A DNA stretch of 64,000 bases. Source: an uncultured Aquimarina sp. Its GTDB lineage: Bacteria > Bacteroidota > Bacteroidia > Flavobacteriales > Flavobacteriaceae. The stretch is taken from positions 98,133-162,132 of the forward strand of contig CANLMN010000008.1 in assembly GCA_947492105.1 (NCBI GenBank), written 5' to 3'. The translations under genes were made by a program, and so were the position numbers. The notes beneath the pieces are model-generated. The model worked only from the letters and a program-made list of their open reading frames with translations, made no database searches and was not told where the DNA came from. Below, piece after piece: positions 1-9,699 of this stretch; position 1 is the stretch's first letter; every line of letters starts with the position of its first letter.

Positions 1-210
1 AATCGACTTATCCCTTCCAGCAGTAATCGGAATTACTACCCCAGGAAATAAAACGGTATTCCTGAGTGGAAGTATCGACAATTCTTCTGGTAACTCTTCT
101 TTATTTATTTCTTCTTCGTCCTCTGGTGTCATTAAGGGAATTAATTCCGCATCTTCGTCGAACTCCTGAAATGACAAACTGTCAAGATTGGTGAATTTTG
201 CTTTACTCAT
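1..210 (-). CDS. lon: Lon protease, N-terminal fragment cut by window edge
   Basis: ATP-dependent serine protease of the cytosol that degrades damaged and short-lived regulatory proteins. Only the first 70 codons are here; the gene runs off the left edge of the window. Reading from the ATG at 210, an acidic leader of about 45 residues is followed by LSILPLRNTVLFPGVVIPIT and then GRDKSI. This is the characteristic start of the Lon substrate-binding (LAN) domain. The acidic extension before it is common in Bacteroidota Lon. The identification rests on this motif alone because no AAA+ or protease part is visible. Confidence 0.9.
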   Translation of the reverse strand, partial: MSKAKFTNLDSLSFQEFDEDAELIPLMTPEDEEEINKEELPEELSILPLRNTVLFPGVVIPITAGRDKSI

Positions 211-552
211 AATTATATTTGAGCCACTTTGTCATTATCACAAAGCAGTATGTTGTTTATACTAAATTGATTTTATTCTAAAACGCCCTAATTAACATAT
301 TTTAAACACTTTGGGCTACTTATCTGTAAGGTATTACTCAATTGTTATGCCATCATAATAGCTTTATACAAATGAGTTTTTAAAAAAATGTCTAAATCGT
401 TTATTTATTAAAGTTACAAATATTATACAAAAAAACACTTGTATTCTACTGTCTATACACCCCTTGGTCATTGTATTGATATTTTTTTATCTAAAAACTG
501 TAACAATTTACAACATCCTTTATCTTTAGTATTGAATAGCAATTGTATTTGA
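211..552. other. Divergent intergenic region between lon and the sigma factor gene
   Basis: This AT-rich 342-base gap must hold the promoters of both divergent genes. A possible -7 box TATCTTTA lies at 521-528, about 25 bases before the chosen start of the sigma gene. It differs from the Bacteroidota consensus TAnnTTTG at its last base. I see no RNA gene, repeat or further ORF in it. Confidence 0.4.
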
Positions 553-1101
553 TTGAAACTAGCGCAACAGCATATTGGGGATTTGATAGCGAAGTGTCGT
601 GAAAACGATCAAACAGCTCAAATGGAGGTATATCAGCGCTACTACAAAGCCATGTTCAATACCTCTTTACGCATTGTAAAAGATAGTGCTGAAGCCGAGG
701 ATTTGATGCAAGAAGCTTTTTTGACCGCTTTTACCAAACTATCTTCGCTACACAATAATGATCATTTTGGGAGTTGGCTAAAACGTATTGTGATCAATAA
801 CAGCCTAACTGCTTTAAAAAAAAAGAAAGACCATCAAGAATTTGATATGGAATTAATTGCTCAAAAACCCACAAACACAAATGAGGATATAGACCTGCAA
901 TTACAAACTATTCAAGCACAACAATTAGTAGACACCATGAAAACGCTAAAAGACAGCTATAGCACTTCACTATCATTATATTTTATAGAAGGATATGATT
1001 ATGAAGAAATTTGCGAAATTATGGATATCACCTACTCAAATTGTAGAACACTAATATCGAGAGCCAAAGAAAGTCTGAGAAAAAAGTTAATACAACTGTA
1101 A
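553..1101 (+). CDS. ECF-type RNA polymerase sigma factor
   Basis: Sigma-70 family extracytoplasmic function factor of 182 residues, a normal ECF length. Region 2 covers about residues 28-61 (YYKAMFNTSLRIVKD followed by AEDLMQEAF). Region 4 covers about 141-180, with the helix-turn-helix YEEICEIMDITYSNCRTLIS. The start is the TTG at 553, because the residues it adds (IGDLIAKCRENDQTAQME) resemble the usual flavobacterial ECF start; the first in-frame ATG (622) would remove the head of region 2. The next gene begins 3 bases after the stop, and the following gene overlaps that one, so the three form an operon. The neighbour is probably its anti-sigma factor. The regulon is unknown. Confidence 0.88.
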   Translation: MKLAQQHIGDLIAKCRENDQTAQMEVYQRYYKAMFNTSLRIVKDSAEAEDLMQEAFLTAFTKLSSLHNNDHFGSWLKRIVINNSLTALKKKKDHQEFDMELIAQKPTNTNEDIDLQLQTIQAQQLVDTMKTLKDSYSTSLSLYFIEGYDYEEICEIMDITYSNCRTLISRAKESLRKKLIQL

Positions 1102-1104
1102 CTG

Positions 1105-1677
1105 ATGAAGAAGAACGATGCCATAGAAAATCTATTCGAAAGCTTAAAAAATGAGCTAGACGTTGCTACGCCTTCCAAAGCACATGAAACGCTATTTCTA
1201 CAGAAACTACAAGAACAAAAAACTATTAAAACTATTACCCCTAGCCATATCCAAAAAACATCTTGGTCCAAATGGATATCTAGTGCTGCAACAATTACAC
1301 TGCTAATCGGAATATTTTCTTATATTATATCCTATGAATCGCCTACACATGCCGATTTGGCGAGTGTATCACCTGAATTAGAGAAGACACAATATTTTTT
1401 TACTAACCTAATTACCAAACAATTACATTCACTAGAAACTTCTACCACCCCAGATAACAAAAAATTAGTGACCGATGCTCTAAAAGCGCTAGAAGTATTG
1501 GAAATCAATTATGAAAAACTCAAAACGGATCTCGTAACTAGCGGAAATGACAAGCGTGTAATTAGCGCAATGATTCGCAATTTTCAAAAACGAATCACGT
1601 TACTAGAAAATGTTTTGAAAAACGCACAAGAAATCAACAAACTAAAAGTACGCCACTATGAAAAACAAAATATATAA
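1105..1677 (+). CDS. Putative membrane anti-sigma protein
   Basis: A 190-residue protein with a charged cytosolic N-terminus of about 55 residues, one transmembrane helix at about 58-76 (ISSAATITLLIGIFSYIIS) and a helical periplasmic C-terminal part rich in Lys, Glu and Asn. This topology, and its place 3 bases after an ECF sigma gene, fit an anti-sigma factor that holds the sigma at the membrane. I do not recognise a named anti-sigma domain in it. The C-terminus overlaps the next gene by 20 bases, which suggests translational coupling. The role is inferred from context. Confidence 0.6.
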   Translation: MKKNDAIENLFESLKNELDVATPSKAHETLFLQKLQEQKTIKTITPSHIQKTSWSKWISSAATITLLIGIFSYIISYESPTHADLASVSPELEKTQYFFTNLITKQLHSLETSTTPDNKKLVTDALKALEVLEINYEKLKTDLVTSGNDKRVISAMIRNFQKRITLLENVLKNAQEINKLKVRHYEKQNI

Positions 1678-2764
1678 AACCCTGTTGGTATTACTGCTAA
1701 TTCCAACGGCCTTATTAGCCGATCCTGAAAAATTTAGAGGGAAGCATACCAAGGAAAAAAACATAGAGAAAGAATTTTCGGTAAACGAAGATGCCTTAAT
1801 AACGATCAAAAATCGCTACGGAAATATCAATGCCACCTCATGGAATCAAGACAAAGTTCATATAGAAATTAACATTATAGTAAACGGTGATGATGAAGAT
1901 ATTGTAATGGAACGCCTCAACGGAATTAATATTATTTTTGAAAATACCGCAAATATTGTTACCGCCATTACACGGTTCGAAAACGACCACCAATCTTGGT
2001 GGAACAAAGTAAAATGCAATTGGACAAGCTCTAAAGTCAATATGGAAATAAATTACACCATAAAACTACCTGTAACCAATAACATTGATTTTAATAATGA
2101 TTATGGAAGCATCAATTTGGATCGTATAAGTGGGGATACCACCATCCATTGTGACTATGGACAAGTTATTCTAGGAGAATTACTAGGCAAGAATAACATC
2201 TTACACTTTGACTATTCACACAATAGCTCTATCGCTTATATGCGAAAGGGCAAAATCAATGCGGATTATTCGGATTTTGTACTGAATGATGTTGAAGCCT
2301 TGATTCTAAATGCTGATTATACCGGATCTAAAATAAAAAAAATTGGCCAACTAGAATTCAATTGTGACTATGGCAGTCTACAGATAGATAAAGCTACATA
2401 TATCAAAGGAAATGGAAACTATTTGGACACTAAAATCGGCAACGTATCTTCTAAAATTGATATCTCTTCTGATTATGGAGCCATTGTCATCAAAAAACTG
2501 AATAAATCCATAGCATCTGTAAACATCAATACAAACTATACAGGAGTACAGATAGGCTACGATCCTAGCTGTAATTTTGATTGTATTATAAAAACTTCCT
2601 ATGGAGGCATCACAACGGATATCGAAACCCTACAAAAAAACAAAGAAATAACTTCAAAAAGATATGAAGGGTATTATGGCACAGACACTACCTCTAATAC
2701 CATTGCGATAAGCACTAGTTACGGAAGTGTCAAATTAACCAGTCTACCTAAAATAACGGAATAA
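1658..2764 (+). CDS. Secreted beta-helix-like protein, DUF4097-type
   Basis: A 368-residue exported protein with a signal peptide at 1-21 (KTLLVLLLIPTALLA). The mature part is a run of short beta-strand repeats with a recurring pattern of Asp/Ser-Tyr-Gly or Asp-Tyr-Ser (NRYGNI, NNDYGSI, CDYGQV, ADYSDF, CDYGSL, SDYGAI, TSYGGI, TSYGSV). Such ladders are seen in the putative adhesin family DUF4097. It is the last gene of the sigma/anti-sigma operon and overlaps the gene before it by 20 bases. Flavobacterial ECF operons often carry such a protein, but its function is unknown to me. It could be an envelope sensor or a surface-exposed product of the response. Confidence 0.7.
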   Translation: MKNKIYKTLLVLLLIPTALLADPEKFRGKHTKEKNIEKEFSVNEDALITIKNRYGNINATSWNQDKVHIEINIIVNGDDEDIVMERLNGINIIFENTANIVTAITRFENDHQSWWNKVKCNWTSSKVNMEINYTIKLPVTNNIDFNNDYGSINLDRISGDTTIHCDYGQVILGELLGKNNILHFDYSHNSSIAYMRKGKINADYSDFVLNDVEALILNADYTGSKIKKIGQLEFNCDYGSLQIDKATYIKGNGNYLDTKIGNVSSKIDISSDYGAIVIKKLNKSIASVNINTNYTGVQIGYDPSCNFDCIIKTSYGGITTDIETLQKNKEITSKRYEGYYGTDTTSNTIAISTSYGSVKLTSLPKITE

Positions 2765-3136
2765 AATGGCTCTAGAAGACATCGAACACCACAGCACATA
2801 TCATTGATATAACATTATTTTTTCAAAAAAAAAATTACCGACTATCAACCGCTTATTTTTCTACGAGAAAATCAAAAACATACTACACTACTGTCTTTGA
2901 TTTTGATGACTCTAACTGTCTAAAAAAGTTCTGATACCTGCTAAAATCTAATTGTAGGCCAAAATAATTGAACTATTTTTTGCTAATTTAGACCATAAAA
3001 TTTAGTCATACTCCTGTCTACGGTTTAATTTTATGGTGAAAAAAGTTATAAAAAGAAGCTAATTATTAGCTAGTAATTATTCTCTGAATGCTATAAGTAT
3101 TGCGAACTACAACTACTATTACATCAGTTAGTTTTA
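2765..3136. other. Convergent intergenic region with repeat copy A1
   Basis: This gap lies between two converging genes. A weak inverted repeat (AAAATCAAA at 2868-2876 and TTTGATTTT at 2896-2904) could end transcription, although no clear T-run follows it. The rest is largely occupied by a dispersed repeat described separately at 2945-3090. I see no coding region. Confidence 0.5.
2945..3090 (+). repeat. Dispersed intergenic repeat, family A copy 1
   Basis: The stretch aligns with intergenic sequence at 32690-32840 and 58566-58725, and inverted at 20180-20300. Shared landmarks in order are CCAAAATAAT, GAACTAT, TTAG.CATA, GGTTTAATTTTATGGTGAAAA, AAAAGAAGC and GTAATTATT. The copies are diverged and none has an ORF. 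The copy sits in the gap between two convergent genes. Confidence 0.6.
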
Positions 3137-4294
3137 TTAATAAGATATATACTCCATAATTTCCAAGCCATATCCAATCATACCAACACGTTTTTTCTGA
3201 ATGCTATTAGAGATCAATCGAACCTGCCTGATATCCAAATCATGTAAGATCTGTGCTCCGATACCAAAGTCTTTACGATCCATGGTAATTTTTGGTGGGC
3301 TCACAACGACATCGTCTGATTTTTGTGCTGTTCTCAAACTACTCAAACGACTGAGTAAATTCAGTGATTGACTTTCTTGATTGATGAATACTACTGCACC
3401 TTTTCCATCATTATTAATCAATTGAAACATTTCATTGAGACGTTGCTCTGCACCGTTATCGGTCAAAGTTCCAAGAATATCATTATTATACAATGTCGAA
3501 TTGATTCTCGTCAACACAGGCTCACTTGATTTCCAACTGCCTTTGGTAAGAGCTATATGAACTTGATCATTTGTTGTTTGTTTGTATGCTCGCAAACGAA
3601 ACTTCCCAAAACGTGTTTGAATATCAAAATCTTCTTTCTTTTCAATCAAAGAATCGTGTTGCATACGATAGGCTACTAAATCTACTATCGATACAATTTT
3701 GAGATCAAATTTCTGAGCTACTTCTAGAAGTTGTGGTAGACGTGCCATGGTACCATCAGCATTCATAATCTCTACAATAACTCCTGCAGGCTGACAACCA
3801 GCCAATCGTGCAAAATCAATAGCAGCCTCTGTATGCCCCGTTCGTCTCAACACCCCTCCTTCTTTGGCTTTCAGTGGAAAAATATGTCCTGGACGAGCCA
3901 GATCATCAGGTTTAGTTGATGGATCCATCAAAGCTTGAACCGTTTTTGCTCTATCCAACGCTGATATCCCAGTAGTAACACCATTTCCTTTTTGATCTAC
4001 AGAGATCGTAAAAGCCGTCTCCATAGGATCTGTATTATCACCCACCATCATATTCAAATCGAGTGCCTCACATCGGTTCTCTGTTAAAGGTACACAGATC
4101 AGTCCACGACCATGTGTGGCCATAAAATTGATCATTTCTGGAGTTACTTTTTCGGCAGCCGCCAAAAAATCTCCTTCATTCTCACGATCTTCATCATCGA
4201 CAACGATTATAATTTCGCCTGCTCTAATTGCAGCAATAGCTTCTTCTATTCTATTGAGTTTAATTTTGGACAAGTTAGTATTGGCATTTGCCAT
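3137..4294 (-). CDS. ribB: 3,4-dihydroxy-2-butanone 4-phosphate synthase with degenerate GTP cyclohydrolase II domain
   Basis: The N-terminal half (about 1-210) makes 3,4-dihydroxy-2-butanone 4-phosphate from ribulose 5-phosphate in riboflavin synthesis. It keeps the acidic metal/substrate loop [11 protein letters not shown] (33-43), the [10 protein letters not shown] segment and RRTGHTEAA (150-157). The C-terminal half (about 225-385) has the overall GTP cyclohydrolase II pattern, including [11 protein letters not shown]. However, the three zinc Cys are absent around 262-286 ([14 protein letters not shown] where CLTGD.FGS..CDC is expected), and the catalytic RQEGRG becomes NQESQS near 305. 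I therefore call it RibB with a non-catalytic second domain. A separate RibA should exist elsewhere in the genome. No FMN riboswitch is seen upstream. Confidence 0.88.
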   Translation of the reverse strand: MANANTNLSKIKLNRIEEAIAAIRAGEIIIVVDDEDRENEGDFLAAAEKVTPEMINFMATHGRGLICVPLTENRCEALDLNMMVGDNTDPMETAFTISVDQKGNGVTTGISALDRAKTVQALMDPSTKPDDLARPGHIFPLKAKEGGVLRRTGHTEAAIDFARLAGCQPAGVIVEIMNADGTMARLPQLLEVAQKFDLKIVSIVDLVAYRMQHDSLIEKKEDFDIQTRFGKFRLRAYKQTTNDQVHIALTKGSWKSSEPVLTRINSTLYNNDILGTLTDNGAEQRLNEMFQLINNDGKGAVVFINQESQSLNLLSRLSSLRTAQKSDDVVVSPPKITMDRKDFGIGAQILHDLDIRQVRLISNSIQKKRVGMIGYGLEIMEYISY

Positions 4295-4390
4295 AAAAAA
4301 TGTTTTGAATTTATTCTTGTTCTAATCTCTAAAATGATTTGAATTTCTTCTGCAAACCTACTTCTGTTATACAAAGATACCCCAAATACA

Positions 4391-5854
4391 TCACTTTATA
4401 ATTTTCTTATCCTGTTTTGAAAAGAAGTTTTTTATCCCTGCAAATAGCCCTCCGAGACTAATTAATCCCAAATCTCTAGTGGCACGATACGTCAAAAATA
4501 TTCCGAGAGGCAAAATAATTAATGTTGATAACCAAGAAGCGATAAAAGGTGATATACTACCATCCTCTGCACTATTCTTGGCAAAAATTCCAATAAAGTG
4601 ATAGGACAGAAAAAAACCTATTGCTACAACCATTGGTAGTCCCATCCCTCCTTTTCGGATAATAGCTCCTAATGGTGCACCAACAAAAAACAAGATAAAA
4701 CAGGCAATTCCTAACACATATTTTTCATGCAAGGAGATCTCGAACTTATTAAGGCGTGCCTCCTTGCTTCTATATTCCCTATTCTTGGCATCTAGATTAT
4801 TGATCACCGAATTTGTAGAATTTATAGCAATTTCTAAAATACCTACTTGTTGATCGGGAGTATAGTTGTTCAAAAACACAGGATTAGGCTCTGGTATACA
4901 AACTGTATCTTCATCTTTTTTTATAATATCCTTGATATATTTATCCATATCGACCAAACCACTACGTCGATAAAAATTATTTCCAAAATCCTTGAGGTTT
5001 TTGGTATATGATACGCTAAAAGAATCTATATCCTTCCTAAGTTCCTTGATATTCAGCATATTTCTTTTTCGAGAAATACTTTCTTCTGACAAGTCGACAT
5101 TCCCAAGATCAGAAAGATCCATATTAATCCTGTATTCCTTGAAATAACTTTTTGCAAATGGTTTTCGTTTACGTTTTTTATAATTAGTTGGATTTATATC
5201 GTTGTAATAATTCCCATCAAACAATACGAGTGATAGCAAATCAGACTTTTCACTCCCAATGAGCTCCCCTCTTGTCGCATTAATAACGGTAAAACTTCCA
5301 TTATTACCAGAAAGAGATTGTTTATGGATAATTACATCTTTGAGATATTGATCATTATCACCATATTTTTCAGACACTTTGATATTAAAATCTCCTACTT
5401 CATTAAACCGATTTTCTGTTATCGCTCTAGCGGGCTTTAATTGTACAATATTTTTGCGCAAGTTGGTGAATTTCTTTTCAGAATACGGGATCACGTTGTT
5501 GGCAAAGAAAAAAGCAGTTACACTCAATAAAAGAATAAAAACAGTAAGACTCCTCATAGCTCGTTGCAAGGAAATACCCGATGATTTCATTGCTGCAAAC
5601 TCATAGTTCTCTGCAAAATTCCCAAAAGTCATTATTGAAGTAAGCAGTATGGATAACGGTAAGACTAGCGGTACTAATCGTGGCGACACTAGTACTAAAA
5701 ATTTGAAAATAACAGTAATCTCCAAATCTTTACCTGCCAACTCTGAGATAAACAACCAAATAGTTTGCAATAAAAAAATAAACATCAATATGATGAATAC
5801 TGAAAAGAATGTTTTCAGAAAACTAAATAATATATAACGATCTAGTACCTTCAA
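4391..5854 (-). CDS. LptF/LptG-family permease for lipopolysaccharide export
   Basis: An inner-membrane protein of 487 residues from the YjgP/YjgQ (LptF/LptG) family, which with LptB moves LPS from the inner membrane to the Lpt bridge. Helices near the N-terminus (FSVFIILMFIFLLQTIWLFIS; then LVPLVLPLSILLTSIM) are followed by the family segment NYEFAAMKSSGIS. A large periplasmic beta-jellyroll region covers about 120-370, and three C-terminal helices follow, with the typical GAPLGAIIRKGGMG loop near 400. It lies 10 bases downstream of a LolA-like gene, so two steps of outer-membrane biogenesis share an operon. F and G cannot be told apart here. Confidence 0.87.
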   Translation of the reverse strand: MKVLDRYILFSFLKTFFSVFIILMFIFLLQTIWLFISELAGKDLEITVIFKFLVLVSPRLVPLVLPLSILLTSIMTFGNFAENYEFAAMKSSGISLQRAMRSLTVFILLLSVTAFFFANNVIPYSEKKFTNLRKNIVQLKPARAITENRFNEVGDFNIKVSEKYGDNDQYLKDVIIHKQSLSGNNGSFTVINATRGELIGSEKSDLLSLVLFDGNYYNDINPTNYKKRKRKPFAKSYFKEYRINMDLSDLGNVDLSEESISRKRNMLNIKELRKDIDSFSVSYTKNLKDFGNNFYRRSGLVDMDKYIKDIIKKDEDTVCIPEPNPVFLNNYTPDQQVGILEIAINSTNSVINNLDAKNREYRSKEARLNKFEISLHEKYVLGIACFILFFVGAPLGAIIRKGGMGLPMVVAIGFFLSYHFIGIFAKNSAEDGSISPFIASWLSTLIILPLGIFLTYRATRDLGLISLGGLFAGIKNFFSKQDKKIIK

Positions 5855-5864
5855 TTTCTAAAAC

Positions 5865-6503
5865 TTAATCGATGCGATTGATATAATAATTTGCATACTT
5901 TGATGCATCAAATGTAAACAGCGTTTCCGATAGCGGTTGGTTTGTTTTAAAATTTTGAACCGTTATGGTAATCCTTGTTCCATTCTGTTGAGTTTGAATC
6001 AACTTATAAATATGTTTGGTTTGACGATCCACGCCCAACAAAATTTCTTTCATCTCATTTTTTTGAGCATCAATAGGAATGAGTTTTACATATTGAATTT
6101 TTCTACCTTTAACATCTTGTGTTATGTCCCATTTATACCGAAACCCTTTTTCATAAAACGTAAGCATCTTTGAAGGCGTAATACTGTTCTCACTGTTCTC
6201 ATCTTGACTGGAGATATTAATCTCTTCATCTTCTGGAATTATTACATGTAGTTTTTTACCGTCATATAATTGTGTGGTACCCATGATATTAAGACGATAT
6301 TTATTCCCGAGAAGCGCTACATCGCCTCGAGTTTCTTGATTCACATCTTCTACCTCATTAACCAGTGCATATTTGAAATCAATACTAATATTATCATAGC
6401 TTCGCACTTTTTGCGAAACCTCGTTTAACAACTTCTTAGCGTCTTGTGCTTGGGCAGCAAAAATACTTCCCACAATAGTTAACATTACAAATATTTTTCT
6501 CAT
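5865..6503 (-). CDS. lolA: LolA-like periplasmic lipoprotein carrier
   Basis: A 212-residue exported protein with a signal peptide MRKIFVMLTIVGSIFAAQA. The mature part has the LolA/LolB half-barrel pattern: an N-terminal helix (AKKLLNEVSQKVRSYDNISIDFKY), then paired strands including GDVALLGNKYRLNI and LYDGKKLHVIIPEDEEI. LolA ferries lipoproteins across the periplasm to the outer membrane. The LptF/G-family permease follows 10 bases downstream, consistent with a joint role in envelope assembly. Sequence conservation in this family is low, so the symbol is a family-level call. Confidence 0.8.
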   Translation of the reverse strand: MRKIFVMLTIVGSIFAAQAQDAKKLLNEVSQKVRSYDNISIDFKYALVNEVEDVNQETRGDVALLGNKYRLNIMGTTQLYDGKKLHVIIPEDEEINISSQDENSENSITPSKMLTFYEKGFRYKWDITQDVKGRKIQYVKLIPIDAQKNEMKEILLGVDRQTKHIYKLIQTQQNGTRITITVQNFKTNQPLSETLFTFDASKYANYYINRID

Positions 6504-6711
6504 ATTTTTTTTCTAAAAATGCGCCAATGGTCAAAAATACTAATCACTAAGCACATGCTATTATTTTTAAGACATTTATTTTTAAAGCGATCAAACTTTT
6601 TTTAAAAAAACTCACTATAAAAATATTTCTTTACTCAATTTTGAAATCCTCCATATTCCAAAACACTCTTATGAAATATGAAAAAACACTTGAATTAACT
6701 CAAAAGTAAAG

Positions 6712-6740
6712 GACTTTCATTTGAACAAAGAAAGTCTTAG
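6712..6740 (-). terminator. Probable terminator of ftsK
   Basis: A 7-bp inverted repeat (GACTTTC at 6712-6718, GAAAGTC at 6730-6736) with an 11-base loop lies 15 bases past the ftsK stop on the minus strand. It is followed in that direction by CTTTACTTTT. The stem is short and the T-run is imperfect. Confidence 0.5.
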
Positions 6741-6754
6741 TCTTTTTTATCTAA

Positions 6755-9259
6755 TTATTCGTTTGCGAGTAAATGCTCCAAAGCTACTAAATCGGTCACT
6801 AATACTTGTCTAGCCTTACTTCCTTCAAAAGACCCTACAATACCAGCAGCTTCCATTTGGTCAATAATCCTCCCAGCACGATTATATCCCAATTTTAATT
6901 TTCGTTGTAATAAAGAAGCCGAGCCTTGTTGTGCTATAACAATAATCTCAGCTGCTTCTCTAAACAATTTATCTCGATCACTTACATTTACATCAAGACT
7001 TGTGCCACTATCTTCTCCTACAAACTCTGGAAGCAAATATGCTTCGGGATAGGCCTTTTGCAAACCTATAAATTCTGTGATCTTTTCTACCTCTGGTGTA
7101 TCTACAAAAGCACATTGGATCCGAACCAAATCATTTCCTTGGGTATACAACATATCCCCTCTACCGATTAATTGATCAGCGCCTTGGCTATCCAAAATTG
7201 TTCTAGAATCAATTTTGGAAGTTACTCGAAACGCGATACGTGCTGGGAAATTAGCTTTGATAATACCTGTAATTACATTAACTGAAGGTCGTTGCGTTGC
7301 GATAATTAGATGAATACCAATCGCACGAGCTAACTGCGCCAAACGTGCAATAGGAGTTTCTACTTCTTTTCCCGCCGTCATAATTAGATCTGCAAACTCA
7401 TCAACTACCAAAATGATATACGGCAAAAATTTGTGTCCGTTTTCTGGATTCAATTTACGCGCTTTGAATTTGGCATTATACTCTTTGAGATTACGCACCA
7501 TTGCATCTTTGAGCAAATCATAGCGTGCATCCATCTCTACGCATAATGAGTTCAGAGTATTAATCACCTTTGCATTATCTGTGATAATTGCCTCTTCGTT
7601 ATCTGGTAATTTTGCCAAATAATGGCGTTCAATTTTATTAAAAAGTGTGAGTTCTACTTTTTTGGGATCTACCAAAACAAACTTCACTTCTGCGGGATGT
7701 TTTTTATACAACAAGGATGTCAAAATAGCGTTAAGTCCAACAGACTTCCCTTGTCCAGTTGCTCCTGCCATCAAGAGATGTGGCATCTTTGCCAAATCCA
7801 CAATAAAAGTTTCGTTAGAAATTGTTTTACCTAATGACAAGGGTAATTCCATTTCTGCTTTTTGGAATTTTTGAGAAGCAATAACCGATCGCATAGAAAC
7901 AATGGTCGATTTTTTATTTGGCACCTCTATACCTATGGTCCCTTTGCCAGGAATCGGTGCTATGATACGAATACCTAGTGCAGAAAGTGACAATGCAATA
8001 TCATCTTCTAGATTTTTAATTTTAGAGATACGGATACCCGCTTCTGGAACGATCTCGTATAATGTTACTGTAGGACCAACAGTGGCTTTGATCTGCGCTA
8101 TTTCTATTTTGTAATTTTTGAGCGTCTCTACAATCCTATTCTTATTTTCCTCAAGCTCTCCTTGATCTATCGTTATGCTACTCGTATTTCCGGTATAATC
8201 CTTGAGTAGTTCAATAGAAGGAAATTGATAACTTCCTAACTCCAAGGTTGGATCGAATTCTCCAAAGTCTGCGACCAATTTGGCACTCAAATTCTCGATA
8301 ACTTCTTCCTCTTCTACCGCTGGTTTCACCTCCATAGCAACATCATCGGGATTTTCTACAGACCCTATAATAATTTTTTCTTCTTCCTGCGCTTTTTCTT
8401 CTTCTTCATCTCCAATTTTGGAGTGTTTTGAAATTGTCGGTTCTAATCCATCGAAATAATTTTGGAAATCTGAAATTGCACCAGATTCTGGTTGAATCGT
8501 TGACGGTTTTACATTTATTTCTTTTTCTACAATTGGCTTCTTATGTGCATCAGCATTGACTTTTTGATCATTAGCAACTACCGAATCATCATAATCTCCT
8601 GCATTTTTATCTTGGGTATCGTAGGAGTCTACTATTTTCTTTTTGGTTGTAGCAAAGAATGTACTCATACTATCTGGTGTAATTCGCAGTCGCAACACCA
8701 TATAGATTATTACAAAAAATGCCAATAATAGCGCTGTCCCCAAAAACCCTAAAAAGTCTTGTAAATAATCATTGACTTCAAAACCAATCGTACCTCCCAA
8801 GAGATCGTTTTTTTCTTGAAAGAAACCTAGAAATACGGAATTCCATATCATAAGTAAGAGTCCCCAAAACCAATAGCCTTTGAGTTTTTGACTTACTGTA
8901 TCAAAAAACAAAAAACCTCCAGTTATCGCAATAAGTATTGGTATTGCTAGTGACGGAACCCCGAATCCTTTAAAAATAAAAAAGTTACTGATCCATGCCC
9001 CGAACTTACTCATCCAGTTCTTGACCACCACTTCTCTATTTCCAAATTGTGTAAGTGCGCTCTGATCGGCTTCCCAGGTAAGAAAAAACGAAATAAAGGC
9101 AAAAAACATTCCAATGCCTAAAAAGAACAAAAAGCTTCCAAAAATAATTTTTTGCTGTTTTGATAGCAAAAATATTTTTTTCTTTTCTTTTGGAGTTGTA
9201 CTTGTTGTCTCTGACTTCTTTGGTGATGTCTTTTTGGTTGCAATCTTTTTTTTTGCCAT
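6755..9259 (-). CDS. ftsK: DNA translocase FtsK/SpoIIIE
   Basis: A septal DNA pump of 834 residues that clears chromosome ends from the division site and activates dimer resolution. After a Lys-rich N-terminus come about four membrane helices (near 30-210). An acidic linker (about 215-330) leads into the RecA-like motor with Walker A GATGQGKS near residue 498 and Walker B YIILVVDEFADLI further on. The winged-helix gamma domain that reads KOPS-like sites is at the C-terminus (LLQRKLKLGYNRAGRIIDQMEAAGI). Length and domain order are normal for Bacteroidota. A stem-loop lies just past its stop codon. Confidence 0.96.
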   Translation of the reverse strand: MAKKKIATKKTSPKKSETTSTTPKEKKKIFLLSKQQKIIFGSFLFFLGIGMFFAFISFFLTWEADQSALTQFGNREVVVKNWMSKFGAWISNFFIFKGFGVPSLAIPILIAITGGFLFFDTVSQKLKGYWFWGLLLMIWNSVFLGFFQEKNDLLGGTIGFEVNDYLQDFLGFLGTALLLAFFVIIYMVLRLRITPDSMSTFFATTKKKIVDSYDTQDKNAGDYDDSVVANDQKVNADAHKKPIVEKEINVKPSTIQPESGAISDFQNYFDGLEPTISKHSKIGDEEEEKAQEEEKIIIGSVENPDDVAMEVKPAVEEEEVIENLSAKLVADFGEFDPTLELGSYQFPSIELLKDYTGNTSSITIDQGELEENKNRIVETLKNYKIEIAQIKATVGPTVTLYEIVPEAGIRISKIKNLEDDIALSLSALGIRIIAPIPGKGTIGIEVPNKKSTIVSMRSVIASQKFQKAEMELPLSLGKTISNETFIVDLAKMPHLLMAGATGQGKSVGLNAILTSLLYKKHPAEVKFVLVDPKKVELTLFNKIERHYLAKLPDNEEAIITDNAKVINTLNSLCVEMDARYDLLKDAMVRNLKEYNAKFKARKLNPENGHKFLPYIILVVDEFADLIMTAGKEVETPIARLAQLARAIGIHLIIATQRPSVNVITGIIKANFPARIAFRVTSKIDSRTILDSQGADQLIGRGDMLYTQGNDLVRIQCAFVDTPEVEKITEFIGLQKAYPEAYLLPEFVGEDSGTSLDVNVSDRDKLFREAAEIIVIAQQGSASLLQRKLKLGYNRAGRIIDQMEAAGIVGSFEGSKARQVLVTDLVALEHLLANE

Positions 9260-9330
9260 AAATACTGAAACGTTTCTCTAGAAACTTAAACGAAATTTTA
9301 TATAAATATGATATAAATCTCTACTAACCG

Positions 9331-9699
9331 TCAAATAAAATAAGGAACGTAAATTATCAAGCCTGTAATAGCTGCAGTGATTGCAGCAATGAATACCGCT
9401 CCAGCAGCCACATCCTTTATATATCCTATTTTTGTATGAAAATCAGGATGTACAAAATCAGCAATACCTTCTGCAGCGGTATTTAATCCTTCTATGCTTA
9501 TTACTAGCCCGATGGCAAAAATCTGAAACATCCATTCTGTCGGAGTTATTCCAATATAAAAACCAAGTAGCACCATCAAACCTGCTACAACAGATTGCAC
9601 TTGTATACTTGGCTCAGTACTAATAAGAATCCATGCTCCCTTAAGAGCATACTTACCTCCTCGTAATCTCCCCTCTAAAAAAGACATTTTCTTTGGCAT
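9331..9699 (-). CDS. dgkA: Diacylglycerol kinase family membrane protein
   Basis: A small integral membrane protein of 122 residues with three helices. It carries the family signature EGLNTAAEGIADFVHPDFHTKIGYIKDVAAGAV (about 70-104), in which the Glu and Asn residues bind Mg-ATP. The family phosphorylates diacylglycerol or undecaprenol; which one cannot be told here. Its ATG overlaps the stop of the upstream thiol peroxidase gene by one base (TAATG on the minus strand), so the two are translationally coupled. Confidence 0.88.
   Translation of the reverse strand: MPKKMSFLEGRLRGGKYALKGAWILISTEPSIQVQSVVAGLMVLLGFYIGITPTEWMFQIFAIGLVISIEGLNTAAEGIADFVHPDFHTKIGYIKDVAAGAVFIAAITAAITGLIIYVPYFI

Noticed and set aside
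4295-4390. FMN riboswitch upstream of ribB
   Set aside because: The short upstream region lacks the conserved RFN element blocks.
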